A DNA stretch of 64,000 bases from assembly GCF_006715565.1 (NCBI RefSeq), contig NZ_VFNL01000001.1, positions 2,914,001 to 2,978,000 of the forward strand, written 5' to 3'. Made by a program: the position numbers and the translations under genes. The notes below the pieces were generated by a model, which did not search any database, had not been told where the DNA came from, and worked only from the letters and a program-made list of their open reading frames with translations. Each line of letters begins with the position of its first letter. The first letter of the stretch is position 1. Of this stretch, positions 8,773-17,070 are shown piece by piece. The stretch comes from Microbacterium sp. SLBN-154. GTDB taxonomy: Bacteria; Actinomycetota; Actinomycetes; Actinomycetales; Microbacteriaceae.

Positions 8773-8802
8773 CGATTCCACCCCGACCGATAGGAGCGTT
8801 CC

Positions 8803-9357
8803 GTGGCCACCACGTCCGACAAAGCCTCTTCCGCCACCCGCAACAAGCGGCGGCCGTCGCGCGGCGCCGAACTCACCGATGAGCAGAATGCCGAGAAGGG
8901 CTTCCAGGCATCCGAGACCCTGAGCAACAGCCTGCAGCGTGTTCTGGTCGACCTGATCGAACTCTCCCTGCAGGGCAAGCAGGCCCACTGGAACGTCGTC
9001 GGGACGAACTTCCGTGACACCCACCTTCAGCTCGACGAGATCATCGACGCAGCCCGCGAATTCGCCGATGACATCGCCGAGCGGATGCGGGCGCTCCACG
9101 CCCTGCCTGACGGCCGCAGCGACACCGTCGCCGAGACGACCACCCTGCCGGAGTTCCCGCAGGGCGAGATCGCCACGACCGAGGTGATCGACCTGATGAC
9201 CGAACGTCTCGACGCCGTCGCCGGCACCGTCCGTGAGGTGCACGACCCCGTCGATGATGAAGACCCCACGAGCGCCGACATCCTGCACGGGGTTCTCGAG
9301 CGCGTGGAACAGCTGTCGTGGATGGTGAGCGCGGAGAACCGCAAGCCCCGGCGCTGA
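8803..9357 (+). CDS. dps: Dps ferritin-like DNA-protection protein
   Basis: 184 aa with GTG start and RBS GATAGGAG. Dps oxidises Fe2+ with peroxide, stores iron in a 12-subunit shell and binds DNA. The ferroxidase residues fall at His62, His74, Asp78, Asp89 and Glu93, with spacings 12, 4, 11 and 4, exactly those of E. coli Dps (H51, H63, D67, D78, E82). A Lys/Arg-rich N-terminal tail (residues 7-20) could contact DNA. It is monocistronic, ending at a perfect hairpin. Confidence 0.95.
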   Translation: MATTSDKASSATRNKRRPSRGAELTDEQNAEKGFQASETLSNSLQRVLVDLIELSLQGKQAHWNVVGTNFRDTHLQLDEIIDAAREFADDIAERMRALHALPDGRSDTVAETTTLPEFPQGEIATTEVIDLMTERLDAVAGTVREVHDPVDDEDPTSADILHGVLERVEQLSWMVSAENRKPRR

Positions 9358-9365
9358 CAGCGAAA

Positions 9366-9405
9366 GACGAGAGCGGATGCCGTGGGGGCGGCATCCGCTC
9401 TCGTC
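9366..9405 (+). terminator. dps terminator hairpin
   Basis: Seventeen-base perfect arms GACGAGAGCGGATGCCG (9366-9382) and CGGCATCCGCTCTCGTC (9389-9405) around a 6-base loop, 8 bases after the dps stop. There is no T tract, but the stem is very stable. Confidence 0.85.
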
Positions 9406-9505
9406 ATGTCCGGGGGCGGTCGCGCCGGAGTTTGGGCCGTGTCCGCCGACCTCGCTACTGTGTAGCGGCGGCGCTGACGCGGATCCGTCGCATGGAGAGG
9501 AAGCC

Positions 9506-10669
9506 ATGTCCGACCAGAACCCTTCTCCCGGAGACGGGCAGCAGCCCGCCGATCCTCCGCCCGCGGGCTCCTACGCACCTCCGGCCGGCCACTACGCGCC
9601 ACCGCCGGGCCAGCAGTACGCCCCTCCTGCGGGGCAGTACGCCCCGCCCGTAGGGCAGTACGCGCCTCCGGCGGGGCAGTATCCCGCGCCGCCCTCCTAT
9701 CCGGGTGCCCCGCTGCCGCCGTATGCCCAACCCGGCGTGGCCTACCCGGGGTCGCCGTCCTCACCCGGCGGACCCGATCCGCGTCCCAAGGTCCTCGCGA
9801 TCATCGCACTGGCCGCGGCGATCGTCGGTCTCCTCATCGCCTTCATCCCCTTCCTCGGGTGGCTTTCCGCACCGGTCCTCCTGGCCGCGCTGGTGATGGC
9901 CATCATCGGCCTGGCGGTGAAGTCGCAGGGCGGGAAGGGCTTCAGCATCTCCGCGCTGATCATCTCGGTGCTCGGCGGCATCACGGCGATCGTGGTGACG
10001 ATCGTGGCGACGCTGTTCACGACGATCTCGACCATCGAGACCATCGACGACGGCATGTCCGACCCGTTCGCTCCCGGCGGTGGGGAACCGGTCACCTCGG
10101 CCGAACCGATCCAGGTCGTGGAGACGGCCTTCGGCCAGGACACCCTGGATCCCGAACTGTGGTGGTACGTCGTGATCGTCGACAACCCGAACCCCGACGC
10201 GGTCTTCGAGTTCGGGGAGATCACCACCGAGGCGGTCGACGCCTCCGGCACGATCCTCGACAGCTCCACCGACTACATCACGATGCTTCCCGGTCAGGTC
10301 GCCGTGTCCGGATCGTTCTTCGAGGTCGGCGCGAACGAGGTCGCCGCGATCGAGGTCATCGGTCCCGACCCCGCCGACGCGGTGTCCGAGCCCTCGACCG
10401 GGGCCGGCACGTTCTCGGTCGGTGAACTGTCGGCGACCGGTGACGACTACGTCACCGAGGTCTCGGGCACCGTCACCGGGGAGTTCCCGGTGGATCAGGA
10501 GTTCGTGGGGGTCACCGTCGTGGCCCGCGATCCGGGCGGAGCGATCATCGGTGGCACGTCGACCTACATCGAGCGCCTGCCCGCCGACGGCGGCAGCGCC
10601 CGCTTCGAGGCGATCTTCTTCACCCCGCTGCCGGCCGACACCGTGTACGAGGCCTATCCGTTCCTCTGA
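9506..10669 (+). CDS. Proline-rich DUF4190-like membrane protein with C-terminal extracellular domain
   Basis: 387 aa from ATG 9506 (RBS GGAGAGGA 4 bases upstream); an earlier in-frame ATG lies inside the dps terminator and is rejected. Residues ~20-95 form a disordered cytoplasmic tail of repeats close to (G/A)QYAPPAG, about six copies. Two membrane helices follow (about 92-155, 'KVLAIIALAAAIVGLLIAF' onward), then a C-terminal region with two similar beta-rich stretches resembling FxLYD domains ('PELWWYVVIVDNPNPDAVFE'). Common in actinobacteria; function unknown. It stands alone between dps and the fdhD terminator. Confidence 0.75.
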   Translation: MSDQNPSPGDGQQPADPPPAGSYAPPAGHYAPPPGQQYAPPAGQYAPPVGQYAPPAGQYPAPPSYPGAPLPPYAQPGVAYPGSPSSPGGPDPRPKVLAIIALAAAIVGLLIAFIPFLGWLSAPVLLAALVMAIIGLAVKSQGGKGFSISALIISVLGGITAIVVTIVATLFTTISTIETIDDGMSDPFAPGGGEPVTSAEPIQVVETAFGQDTLDPELWWYVVIVDNPNPDAVFEFGEITTEAVDASGTILDSSTDYITMLPGQVAVSGSFFEVGANEVAAIEVIGPDPADAVSEPSTGAGTFSVGELSATGDDYVTEVSGTVTGEFPVDQEFVGVTVVARDPGGAIIGGTSTYIERLPADGGSARFEAIFFTPLPADTVYEAYPFL

Positions 10670-10681
10670 TGAGCCGGCGTG

Positions 10682-10705
10682 AACCGGTCTTCCCGGCGAC
10701 CGGTT
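10682..10705. terminator. Bidirectional hairpin between convergent genes
   Basis: AACCGGTC (10682-10689) pairs with GACCGGTT (10698-10705) over an 8-base loop. It fills the 36-base gap between the stop of the proline-rich protein and the stop of fdhD. Confidence 0.65.
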
Positions 10706-11602
10706 TCAGGCGGCGAGGAGGATCCTGTCGGGGTGCGTGTAGATGTTCATCGACGCGCCCCGCAGGAAACCCACGAGCGTGAGACCCGAATCCTCAGCGA
10801 GTTCGACGGCGAGCGACGACGGCGCCGAGACCGCCGCGAGGACCGGGATGCCGGCCATCACAGCCTTCTGCACGAGCTCGAAGCTCGCCCGCCCCGACAC
10901 CTGCAGCACCGTGCCCGCGAGCGGAAGCCGGTCGTTCAGCACCGCCCACCCGACCACCTTGTCCACCGCATTGTGGCGCCCGACGTCCTCGCGCACGACG
11001 AGCGCCTCGCCGGTGGCGGCGTCGAAGAGCGCGGCAGCGTGCAGCCCGCCGGTCTTGTCGAAGACATCCTGCTGGCGCCGGAGCTCGTCGGGGAAGCCGG
11101 AGAGCATCGCCGCCGGCACCCTCGCCTGGTCGAGCGCGATGTCGTAGCTCGACACCGTGCGGACGGCATCGATCGACGCCTTACCGCACAGCCCGCAGCT
11201 GCTCGTCGTGTAGAAGTTCCGGGCGAGATCCGGGTCCAGCGGCGGGACGTCAGAGGCCAGCGAGACATCGAGCACGTTGTACGTGTTGCCGTCAGCCGAT
11301 GATCCCGCGAACGCTCCGATGCCGCCGAGCATCCCTCCCGTCCCCGGGCCCCCGCAGTGGATGGCCGAACGGAACTGGTCCCCGCGGGAGATCACCCCCT
11401 CCGACACCAGGAAGCCCGAGGCGAGCTCGACGTCGTGCCCGGGGGTGCGCATGGTGACGGCGAGCGACGTGCCGCGCACCCGGATCTCGAGGGGCTCCTC
11501 CACGGCGAGCGCGTCGGGACGCCGCCGCGCCGCATCCGTTCCCCCTTCGCCGCCACCGATGGTGACGCGTGTGACGGGTCGGCGCGCGGTGATGCGTCCC
11601 AT
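10706..11602 (-). CDS. fdhD: FdhD, sulfurtransferase for formate dehydrogenase cofactor
   Basis: 298 aa. FdhD passes sulfur from a cysteine desulfurase to the molybdenum cofactor of formate dehydrogenases. The key cysteine pair is seen in [14 protein letters not shown], and the conserved [13 protein letters not shown] stretch that binds the cofactor is present. ATG 11600-11602 lies one base after the moaA stop, so the two form an operon. Its likely client is the FdhF-type enzyme at 31913-34381. Confidence 0.94.
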   Translation of the reverse strand: MGRITARRPVTRVTIGGGEGGTDAARRRPDALAVEEPLEIRVRGTSLAVTMRTPGHDVELASGFLVSEGVISRGDQFRSAIHCGGPGTGGMLGGIGAFAGSSADGNTYNVLDVSLASDVPPLDPDLARNFYTTSSCGLCGKASIDAVRTVSSYDIALDQARVPAAMLSGFPDELRRQQDVFDKTGGLHAAALFDAATGEALVVREDVGRHNAVDKVVGWAVLNDRLPLAGTVLQVSGRASFELVQKAVMAGIPVLAAVSAPSSLAVELAEDSGLTLVGFLRGASMNIYTHPDRILLAA

Positions 11603-11603
11603 C

Positions 11604-12680
11604 TCAGCCGCCGATCGCGTTCATCCCGCGCGCAGGCTGGAGGAACGACGGATCGTTGATGGCGTGTCCGGGGAGCTTTCCGTGGACGCAGGAGCGGAGC
11701 ATCCGGTCGATCGCGTCATCGCCTGCAGCGGGCCCGCGCAGGACGGGCAGCAGGTCGTACTCGGTGGTGGAGAAGAGGCAGTTGCGCAGCTGCCCGTCTG
11801 CAGTGAGGCGGAGCCGGTCGCAGGCGCCGCAGAACGGCGCGGTCACCGAGGCGATCACGCCGACCGAGGCCGGACCGCCGTCGAGGAGGAAACGCTCCGC
11901 CGGCGCGCCCCCGCGACCGGGCACCGCGGTGAGATGCCAGCGTTCCGAGAGCGCGGCGAGGATCTCGTCGCGTGTGACCATGCGCTGCCGGTCCCAGGTA
12001 TGGCCGGCATCGAGGGGCATCTGCTCGATGAAGCGCAGCTGCGCGTCGTGGGTGAGCGCGAAGTCGACCAGGTCGACCAGCTCGTCGTCGTTGACGTCGC
12101 GCATGGCGACGGCGTTGATCTTGAGGGGGCGGAGTCCTGACGCCGCGGCGGCGTCGATCCCGTCGAGGACGTCGGCGAGCCGGTCGCGGCGGGTGAGGTC
12201 GCGGAAGCGGTCGCGGCGGAGTGTGTCGAGCGAGATGTTCACCCGCGAAAGGCCGGCGTCGATGAGGTCGGGAAGCGCAGCACGCAGCCCGATGCCGTTG
12301 GTCGTCATCGCGATCTGCACCGGTCCGTCGGGTCCGCGCAGGGCCGCGAGCCGCGCGACGATCTCGGGGAGGTCGCGACGCAGCAGCGGCTCGCCACCGG
12401 TCAGGCGGAAGGTCGAGACCCCGTCGGCGGCGGCGATGCGGGCGACGCGCTCGATCTCGTCGAGGGTCAGGATGCTGGTGCGCGCGAGCCACTCGTTGCC
12501 CTGCTCGGGCATGCAGTACGTGCAGCGGAGGGAGCAGCGGTCGGTCAGCGAGACGCGCAGGTCGCGGTGCACCCGGCCATGGGTGTCGACGAGCGGATCG
12601 CCGATCGTGCCGGGATCCTCGACCGGATCCGCGCTCGGGCGCGATCGCGCGGGTGAGATCGTCACCGGAATGGCCACCAT
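11604..12680 (-). CDS. moaA: GTP 3',8-cyclase MoaA
   Basis: 358 aa radical SAM enzyme that starts molybdopterin synthesis by rearranging GTP. The N-terminal 4Fe-4S site is CSLRCTYC (Cys-x3-Cys-x2-Cys), the SAM motif is TGGEPLLR, and the second cluster is [19 protein letters not shown] near the end. The product ends in ...AIGG, the conserved C-terminal double glycine. ATG 12678-12680 follows GAGGGG, with a TACGCT -10-like box about 30 bases further up. First gene of moaA-fdhD; the partner moaC is at 29340. Confidence 0.95.
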   Translation of the reverse strand: MVAIPVTISPARSRPSADPVEDPGTIGDPLVDTHGRVHRDLRVSLTDRCSLRCTYCMPEQGNEWLARTSILTLDEIERVARIAAADGVSTFRLTGGEPLLRRDLPEIVARLAALRGPDGPVQIAMTTNGIGLRAALPDLIDAGLSRVNISLDTLRRDRFRDLTRRDRLADVLDGIDAAAASGLRPLKINAVAMRDVNDDELVDLVDFALTHDAQLRFIEQMPLDAGHTWDRQRMVTRDEILAALSERWHLTAVPGRGGAPAERFLLDGGPASVGVIASVTAPFCGACDRLRLTADGQLRNCLFSTTEYDLLPVLRGPAAGDDAIDRMLRSCVHGKLPGHAINDPSFLQPARGMNAIGG

Positions 12681-12831
12681 CTCAGCTGCCCCCTCGCCGC
12701 GCAGTCATCCTTCGAGCGTAGTCCTGCCCCGGTCGGGTGTCGCTTCCTCCCCAGATGGGGAGCGCCGCGGGTTCTCCACCGGTGGCAGTGGCCCTCGGCC
12801 GACGGTGTGGAGGTTCGGGCACGGTGAGGGG

Positions 12832-13806
12832 GTGGTTTTCACTCCAGGCCCGCTACCTGCCGACGTGCCGACATCGTTCACCTGCCGCGGGGCGCTCGCA
12901 GCAGGTGCGAGTCGCAGTCGCCTCCGGGCACGAGATTTGGATCGACCTTTCCATGGCGTGCGCTCTCTACGGCCGCCGCCAACCGATCTCGACGGCCCGC
13001 TTGCCACTGACCGTGCCGGCAGAGAGAGGGTCACGCGCCTCGCGGAAGCGTATGCGCTCATCATGCAGCCCACTGCCTTCTTCGCGGGGACGACAGCGGC
13101 TGTGCTGTTCGGCGCACCGCTCGCACACGGTTCCGACCTGTCGGTCGGCGTGCTCGCGCCGCATCGCGCTCCGCGGGGACGCGGAGTGAAGGGGGTGAAA
13201 GTGCCGCCCCATCTGGTTTCGGTTGTCCGGCACCTCGAGTTGCCGATGTCGAGCCCGGCGTCGACCTGGGCGATGCTGGGGCGTGAGCTGAGCGTCCGAC
13301 AGCTGGTCATCGTCGGCGATGCCTTCGTCAGGATCCCCCGGGACGCCTCGGGATCACCTCAACCTCACCGGCGACTGGCGAGCATCGCGCAACTCCACCG
13401 TGCTATCGACGCGGGGCGCCGTTTCGGGATCGCATCACTGCGGGAGGCGGCAGGGCTTATCCGAGTCGGCAGCTCCTCGCCGCTGGAAACGGAGTTCCGA
13501 CTCGATATGGAGTCCGCACGCCTTCCGCAACCCGAACTCGACGTCGAGATCCGCGACGACCGTGGCCGGCTGGTGGGCATCACCGAGCTGGTTCTCCGTG
13601 CGTTCAGAGTAGTCGTCGAGGTCGAGGGGGATCACCATCGCACAGACCGCCGGCAATGGCATCGCGACATCGAGAAGTATGCGGCCTACGCTGCCCTCGG
13701 ATGGGAGGTGGTCCGGGTGACATCGCACCACGTCCGGGACGGGAGCGGGGTCCAGCGTCTGCGCGAAGTGCTCCTGCGCCGGGGTTGGCGAGCAGGAGAC
13801 GCCTGA
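12832..13806 (+). CDS. DUF559/Vsr-like endonuclease-fold protein
   Basis: 324 aa if GTG 12832 (after GGTGAGGG) is used; GTG 12805 would add 9 residues, and the frame is open much further upstream through antisense of moaA. The N-terminal ~90 residues look like a winged-helix DNA-binding unit of the AbiEi type (PTSFTCRGALAAGASRSRL). The C-terminal ~110 residues resemble the DUF559/very-short-patch repair endonuclease fold: ETEFR..., GRLVGITELVLRAFRVVVEVEGDHH (PD-(D/E)xK-like acid residues), then WEVVRVTSHHV. Many copies of this family occur in actinobacteria with no known role. Function not claimed. Confidence 0.7.
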   Translation: MVFTPGPLPADVPTSFTCRGALAAGASRSRLRARDLDRPFHGVRSLRPPPTDLDGPLATDRAGRERVTRLAEAYALIMQPTAFFAGTTAAVLFGAPLAHGSDLSVGVLAPHRAPRGRGVKGVKVPPHLVSVVRHLELPMSSPASTWAMLGRELSVRQLVIVGDAFVRIPRDASGSPQPHRRLASIAQLHRAIDAGRRFGIASLREAAGLIRVGSSSPLETEFRLDMESARLPQPELDVEIRDDRGRLVGITELVLRAFRVVVEVEGDHHRTDRRQWHRDIEKYAAYAALGWEVVRVTSHHVRDGSGVQRLREVLLRRGWRAGDA

Positions 13807-13829
13807 CGCGATCGGACCGCCAGGCTTGG

Positions 13830-13880
13830 GTGACGCAAATGGCGACCTTCGCCGAGTCAACCTCACCATTCGCGTCACCT
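13830..13880. repeat. Palindromic intergenic repeat, copy 1
   Basis: 51 bases bounded by GTGACGCAAATGG and CCATTCGCGTCAC, which pair as a hairpin with one mismatch. The inside carries GCGACCTTCGCC. Copy 2 begins 74 bases later. Confidence 0.8.
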
Positions 13881-13903
13881 CAGCAATGGAGCGCGACGCA
13901 AAG

Positions 13904-13953
13904 GTGACGCAAATGGCGACCTTCGCCGCGTAACCTCACCATTCGCGTCACCT
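13904..13953. repeat. Palindromic intergenic repeat, copy 2
   Basis: 50 bases, nearly identical to copy 1; the middle reads CGCCGCGTAACC where copy 1 reads CGCCGAGTCAACC. Same GTGACGCAAATGG...CCATTCGCGTCAC ends. Together the two resemble a REP/BIME-like doublet between convergent genes. Confidence 0.8.
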
Positions 13954-13996
13954 GAGCAGTCGAGCCCGATCGGCGAGGAGCGGCGCGACGCGCGGA

Positions 13997-15502
13997 TCAG
14001 CACTCGATGACGTTGACCGCGAGGCCCCCCTCGCTGGTCTCCTTGTACTTGTGCGACATGTCGATGCCGGTCTGGCGCATGGTCTCGACCACGGCGTCGA
14101 GCGAGACGAAGTGCGACCCGTCGCCGCGCAGCGCCAGGCGCGCCGCGGTCACGGCGGTCGACGCCGCGATGGCGTTGCGCTCGATGCACGGAATCTGCAC
14201 GAGCCCGCCCACGGGGTCGCACGTCAGCCCCAGGTGGTGCTCCATCGCGATCTCGGCGGCGTTCTCGATCTGCCGCGTCGTGCCGCCCATGACCGCCGTC
14301 AGGCCGCCCGCGGCCATCGCGCACGCCGAACCCACCTCGGCCTGGCACCCGCCCTCGGCCCCCGAAATCGACGCGTTGGCCTTGAACAGCGACCCGAGCG
14401 CGGTCGCCGTCAGCAGGAACCGCCGGATGCCGCGGCGCCGGTTCGCCTCGGCTACGAAGGCGGGGTCCTCCGCAGACACTCCCCCGCCGACAGCCCCGGC
14501 CCCCTCCGCACCGAACCCGAGGAGGGCGCTTCCGACGAGCTCTCCCCACGGGGTGACGGCGTTGCCCACACCCAGACCCGAATCCGACAGGAATCGCCAC
14601 CAGTACATCGCCACCGCCGGAAGGATCCCCGCGGCACCGTTGGTCGGCGCGGTGACCACGCGACCACCGGCGGCGTTCTCCTCATTCACCGCGAGCGCGA
14701 ACGCGCCGAGCCACTCCCCGGGCAGTTCGCGGTGCCCCGAGGACTCCGCCTCCTCGAGCTGCGCACGGATGGCCGCCGCGCGACGCTTGACCCCCAGTAT
14801 CCCGGGAAGCACCCCGTCGGTGTGAAGACCCGCCGCAACGCTCCCCGCCATCGCATCCCAGATGGCATCCAGGCCCGCAGCGATCTCATCCGGCGAGCGC
14901 AGCGCCTCTTCATTGCGCCGAGCGAGCTCGGCGATCGTGATGCCGTGATCGTCGCAGAGGCTGATGAGCTCCGCCGCGCTCGCGAACGCGAAGGGGAAGG
15001 CGGCTGCCGCCACCTGGTCGTCGGCCCCCTCGCGCCGGATGAATCCGCCGCCGATCGAGAGGTAGGTCTCCGACAGCAGCGGAGCCTCACCCGATGACCC
15101 CCACGCCTCGAGGGTCAGCGCATTGGGGTGGCCCGGCAACCGGGTCCGCGGAGCGAACACGATGTCGTCCTTCGAGAACGCGATCGGATGGGTCCCGGCG
15201 ACCGCGAGCAGCCCGCCGGCCGGCCACTGCGTCCATGCCGCCCGCACGACGTCTGGATCCACGGTCTCGGGCTCGAATCCCTGGAGCCCCGCGACCACCG
15301 CGTCGGGTGTCCCATGGCCGAGCCCCGTCGCCCCGAGCGACCCGAACAGCGTGCAGGAGATACGGATGACGCGATCGAGCGTTCCGCCATCGCGCAGCCG
15401 TCGAGCGAAGTCACCGGCGGCCCGCATCGGACCGACCGTGTGGGAGCTCGAGGGTCCTACACCGATGGAGAACAGCTCGAACGCCGAGATGTAGGCGCTC
15501 AC
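13997..15502 (-). CDS. sdaA: L-serine ammonia-lyase, single-chain Fe-S type
   Basis: 501 aa from GTG 15500-15502, giving the family N-terminus MSAYISAFELFSIGVGPSSSHT. It deaminates L-serine to pyruvate and ammonia using a 4Fe-4S cluster. The three cluster cysteines are 386, 428 and 439, spaced 42 and 11 as in the Legionella enzyme (343, 385, 396). The very last residue is Cys501, matching the C-terminal cysteine that caps the cluster there. An extra ~40-50 residues (about 304-355), rich in Gly/Ala, make it longer than the usual ~455. Divergent from cydABDC. Confidence 0.95.
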   Translation of the reverse strand: MSAYISAFELFSIGVGPSSSHTVGPMRAAGDFARRLRDGGTLDRVIRISCTLFGSLGATGLGHGTPDAVVAGLQGFEPETVDPDVVRAAWTQWPAGGLLAVAGTHPIAFSKDDIVFAPRTRLPGHPNALTLEAWGSSGEAPLLSETYLSIGGGFIRREGADDQVAAAAFPFAFASAAELISLCDDHGITIAELARRNEEALRSPDEIAAGLDAIWDAMAGSVAAGLHTDGVLPGILGVKRRAAAIRAQLEEAESSGHRELPGEWLGAFALAVNEENAAGGRVVTAPTNGAAGILPAVAMYWWRFLSDSGLGVGNAVTPWGELVGSALLGFGAEGAGAVGGGVSAEDPAFVAEANRRRGIRRFLLTATALGSLFKANASISGAEGGCQAEVGSACAMAAGGLTAVMGGTTRQIENAAEIAMEHHLGLTCDPVGGLVQIPCIERNAIAASTAVTAARLALRGDGSHFVSLDAVVETMRQTGIDMSHKYKETSEGGLAVNVIEC

Positions 15503-15528
15503 CCGTCTACCGTACGCCGCCCGTCTCG

Positions 15529-15564
15529 CTCGACATCGAGACACATCCGCTCGACGTCGAGACA
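15529..15564. promoter_or_regulatory. Twin 12-base palindromes, 21-base period, between sdaA and cydA
   Basis: CTCGACATCGAGACA (15529-15543) and CTCGACGTCGAGACA (15550-15564) differ at one base and start 21 bases apart, two helical turns. Each contains CTCGAC(A/G)TCGAG, the second a perfect palindrome. The pair lies 27-62 bases upstream of the sdaA start, so a dimeric regulator binding side by side is likely. Regulator unknown. Confidence 0.6.
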
Positions 15565-15574
15565 GTCCTTTCTT

Positions 15575-15591
15575 CTGTGGTCAGACCACAG
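15575..15591. promoter_or_regulatory. GntR/FadR-like operator upstream of cydA
   Basis: CTGTGGT-CAG-ACCACAG, seven-base perfect arms, contains TGGTCAGACCA, close to the TGGTnnGACCA core of FadR/FCD-class GntR regulators. TACGCT at 15594-15599 could be the cydA -10 box just beside it. It lies 47 bases before the cydA start. Confidence 0.6.
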
Positions 15592-15637
15592 CGTACGCTC
15601 GGTCGCGAAGGCCTCAACCGGAGATCGGAGAGCTGAC

Positions 15638-17056
15638 GTGGACCTCCTCGACCCGCTGCTGCTGGCGCGGTGGCAATTCGGGCTCACCACCCTGTACCAC
15701 TACCTCTTCGTCCCGTTGACCCTCGGGCTCGTGCTCGTCGTGGCGATCTTCCAGACCGCATGGCATCGCACCGGGAACGTGAAGTGGCTGCACCTCACGC
15801 GCCTTTTCGGCAAGATCTTCCTCATCAACTTCGCCATGGGCGTGGTGACGGGGATCGTGCAGGAGTTCCAGTTCGGCATGAACTGGTCGGCCTACTCACG
15901 GTTCGTCGGCGACGTCTTCGGCGCCCCGCTCGCCTTCGAGGGCCTCATGGCCTTCTTCTTCGAGGCGACGTTCATCGGACTGTGGATCTTCGGGTGGGAT
16001 CGGCTACCGCGGCTGCTGCACCTGGCCTCGATCTGGATGGTCGTGCTCGGCTCGACCCTGTCGGCCTACTTCATCCTCGCGGCGAACGCGTTCATGCAGA
16101 ACCCGGTCGGCTATCAGCTCGCCGCCGACGGCGGCCGCGCCGAGCTGATCGACATCGGCGCCGTGCTGACCAACCCCGTCGTGCTCGCGGCCTTCCCGCA
16201 CACGATCTTCGCCGCCTGGATGTTCGCCGGCACGGTCGTCGTCGCCGTCTCGGCCTGGCACCTCTCTCGCGGCCAGCACCTCGACACGATGCGCTCATCC
16301 CTGCGCTTCGGTCTGTGGTTCGTCATCGCCTCGTTCATCGGCGTCGCCGTCAGCGGCGACCAGCTGAGCCTGGTCATGGTGGCGACTCAGCCGATGAAGA
16401 TGGCCGCCGCCGAAGCGATGTGGGACACCGCCTGCGGGGCGGATGCGTCGTTCTCGATCTTCTCGATCGGCACCCCCGACGGCACCGAGGAGATCTGGTC
16501 GCTGCGCGTGCCCTACCTCCTCTCACTGCTGTCCACCCACAGCCTCGACGGGTGCGTCGAGGGCCTGAACGACCTGCAGGCGCTGTACACCGAGCAGTTC
16601 GGCGCGGGCGTCGACTACCGCCCCATCGTGTGGGTGACGTACTGGTCGTTCCGGTGGATGATCGCCCTCGGCGGCCTCGCCGCCCTCGTCGCCGTGGCGG
16701 GGCTGTGGGTCACCCGCAAGAAGGCGACCCGTCCCGTGGCGACGTGGATGTGGAAGGTCGCGATCTGGTCGGCTCCGCTCCCGCTCCTCGGGAGCCTCGT
16801 GGGCTGGGTGTTCACCGAGATGGGCCGGCAGCCCTGGATCGTCTTCGGGCTGATGCTCACCGAAGACGGGGTCTCGCCGAATGTCCCGGGATGGACGGTG
16901 CTGATCTCCCTCATCGCCTTCACGCTGATCTACGCCACTCTCGCCGTCGTGGAGTTCGGACTCATCCTCCGCGCCGCGCAGAAGGGACCCGAGACGACCC
17001 TTCCCACCGGTGACGACGAGGACGCGGAACTGGCGACCCGGACGACGGTCTACTAG
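15638..17056 (+). CDS. cydA: Cytochrome bd oxidase subunit I
   Basis: 472 aa from GTG 15638 (GGAGAGC 6 bases upstream). It is the haem-bearing subunit of the bd quinol oxidase in the cell membrane, reducing O2 to water. His21 and His188 match the E. coli haem ligands H19 and H186; Glu101 and Glu109 match E99 and E107 in FEGLMAFFFEATF; GRQPW is near residue 390. At 472 rather than 522 residues it has the short quinol loop. The upstream part of the frame is antisense to sdaA and not coding. First gene of cydABDC. Confidence 0.95.
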   Translation: MDLLDPLLLARWQFGLTTLYHYLFVPLTLGLVLVVAIFQTAWHRTGNVKWLHLTRLFGKIFLINFAMGVVTGIVQEFQFGMNWSAYSRFVGDVFGAPLAFEGLMAFFFEATFIGLWIFGWDRLPRLLHLASIWMVVLGSTLSAYFILAANAFMQNPVGYQLAADGGRAELIDIGAVLTNPVVLAAFPHTIFAAWMFAGTVVVAVSAWHLSRGQHLDTMRSSLRFGLWFVIASFIGVAVSGDQLSLVMVATQPMKMAAAEAMWDTACGADASFSIFSIGTPDGTEEIWSLRVPYLLSLLSTHSLDGCVEGLNDLQALYTEQFGAGVDYRPIVWVTYWSFRWMIALGGLAALVAVAGLWVTRKKATRPVATWMWKVAIWSAPLPLLGSLVGWVFTEMGRQPWIVFGLMLTEDGVSPNVPGWTVLISLIAFTLIYATLAVVEFGLILRAAQKGPETTLPTGDDEDAELATRTTVY

Positions 17057-17070
17057 GCGAAAGGCGCATC

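Noticed and set aside
9572..9699. Regular DNA repeats as a possible CRISPR array
   Set aside because: They are in-frame codons for QYAPPAG, with no unique spacers.
12832..13953. DUF559 gene plus palindromes as a restriction or defence system
   Set aside because: No methyltransferase, toxin or antitoxin is present, and the family is common and scattered in actinobacteria.
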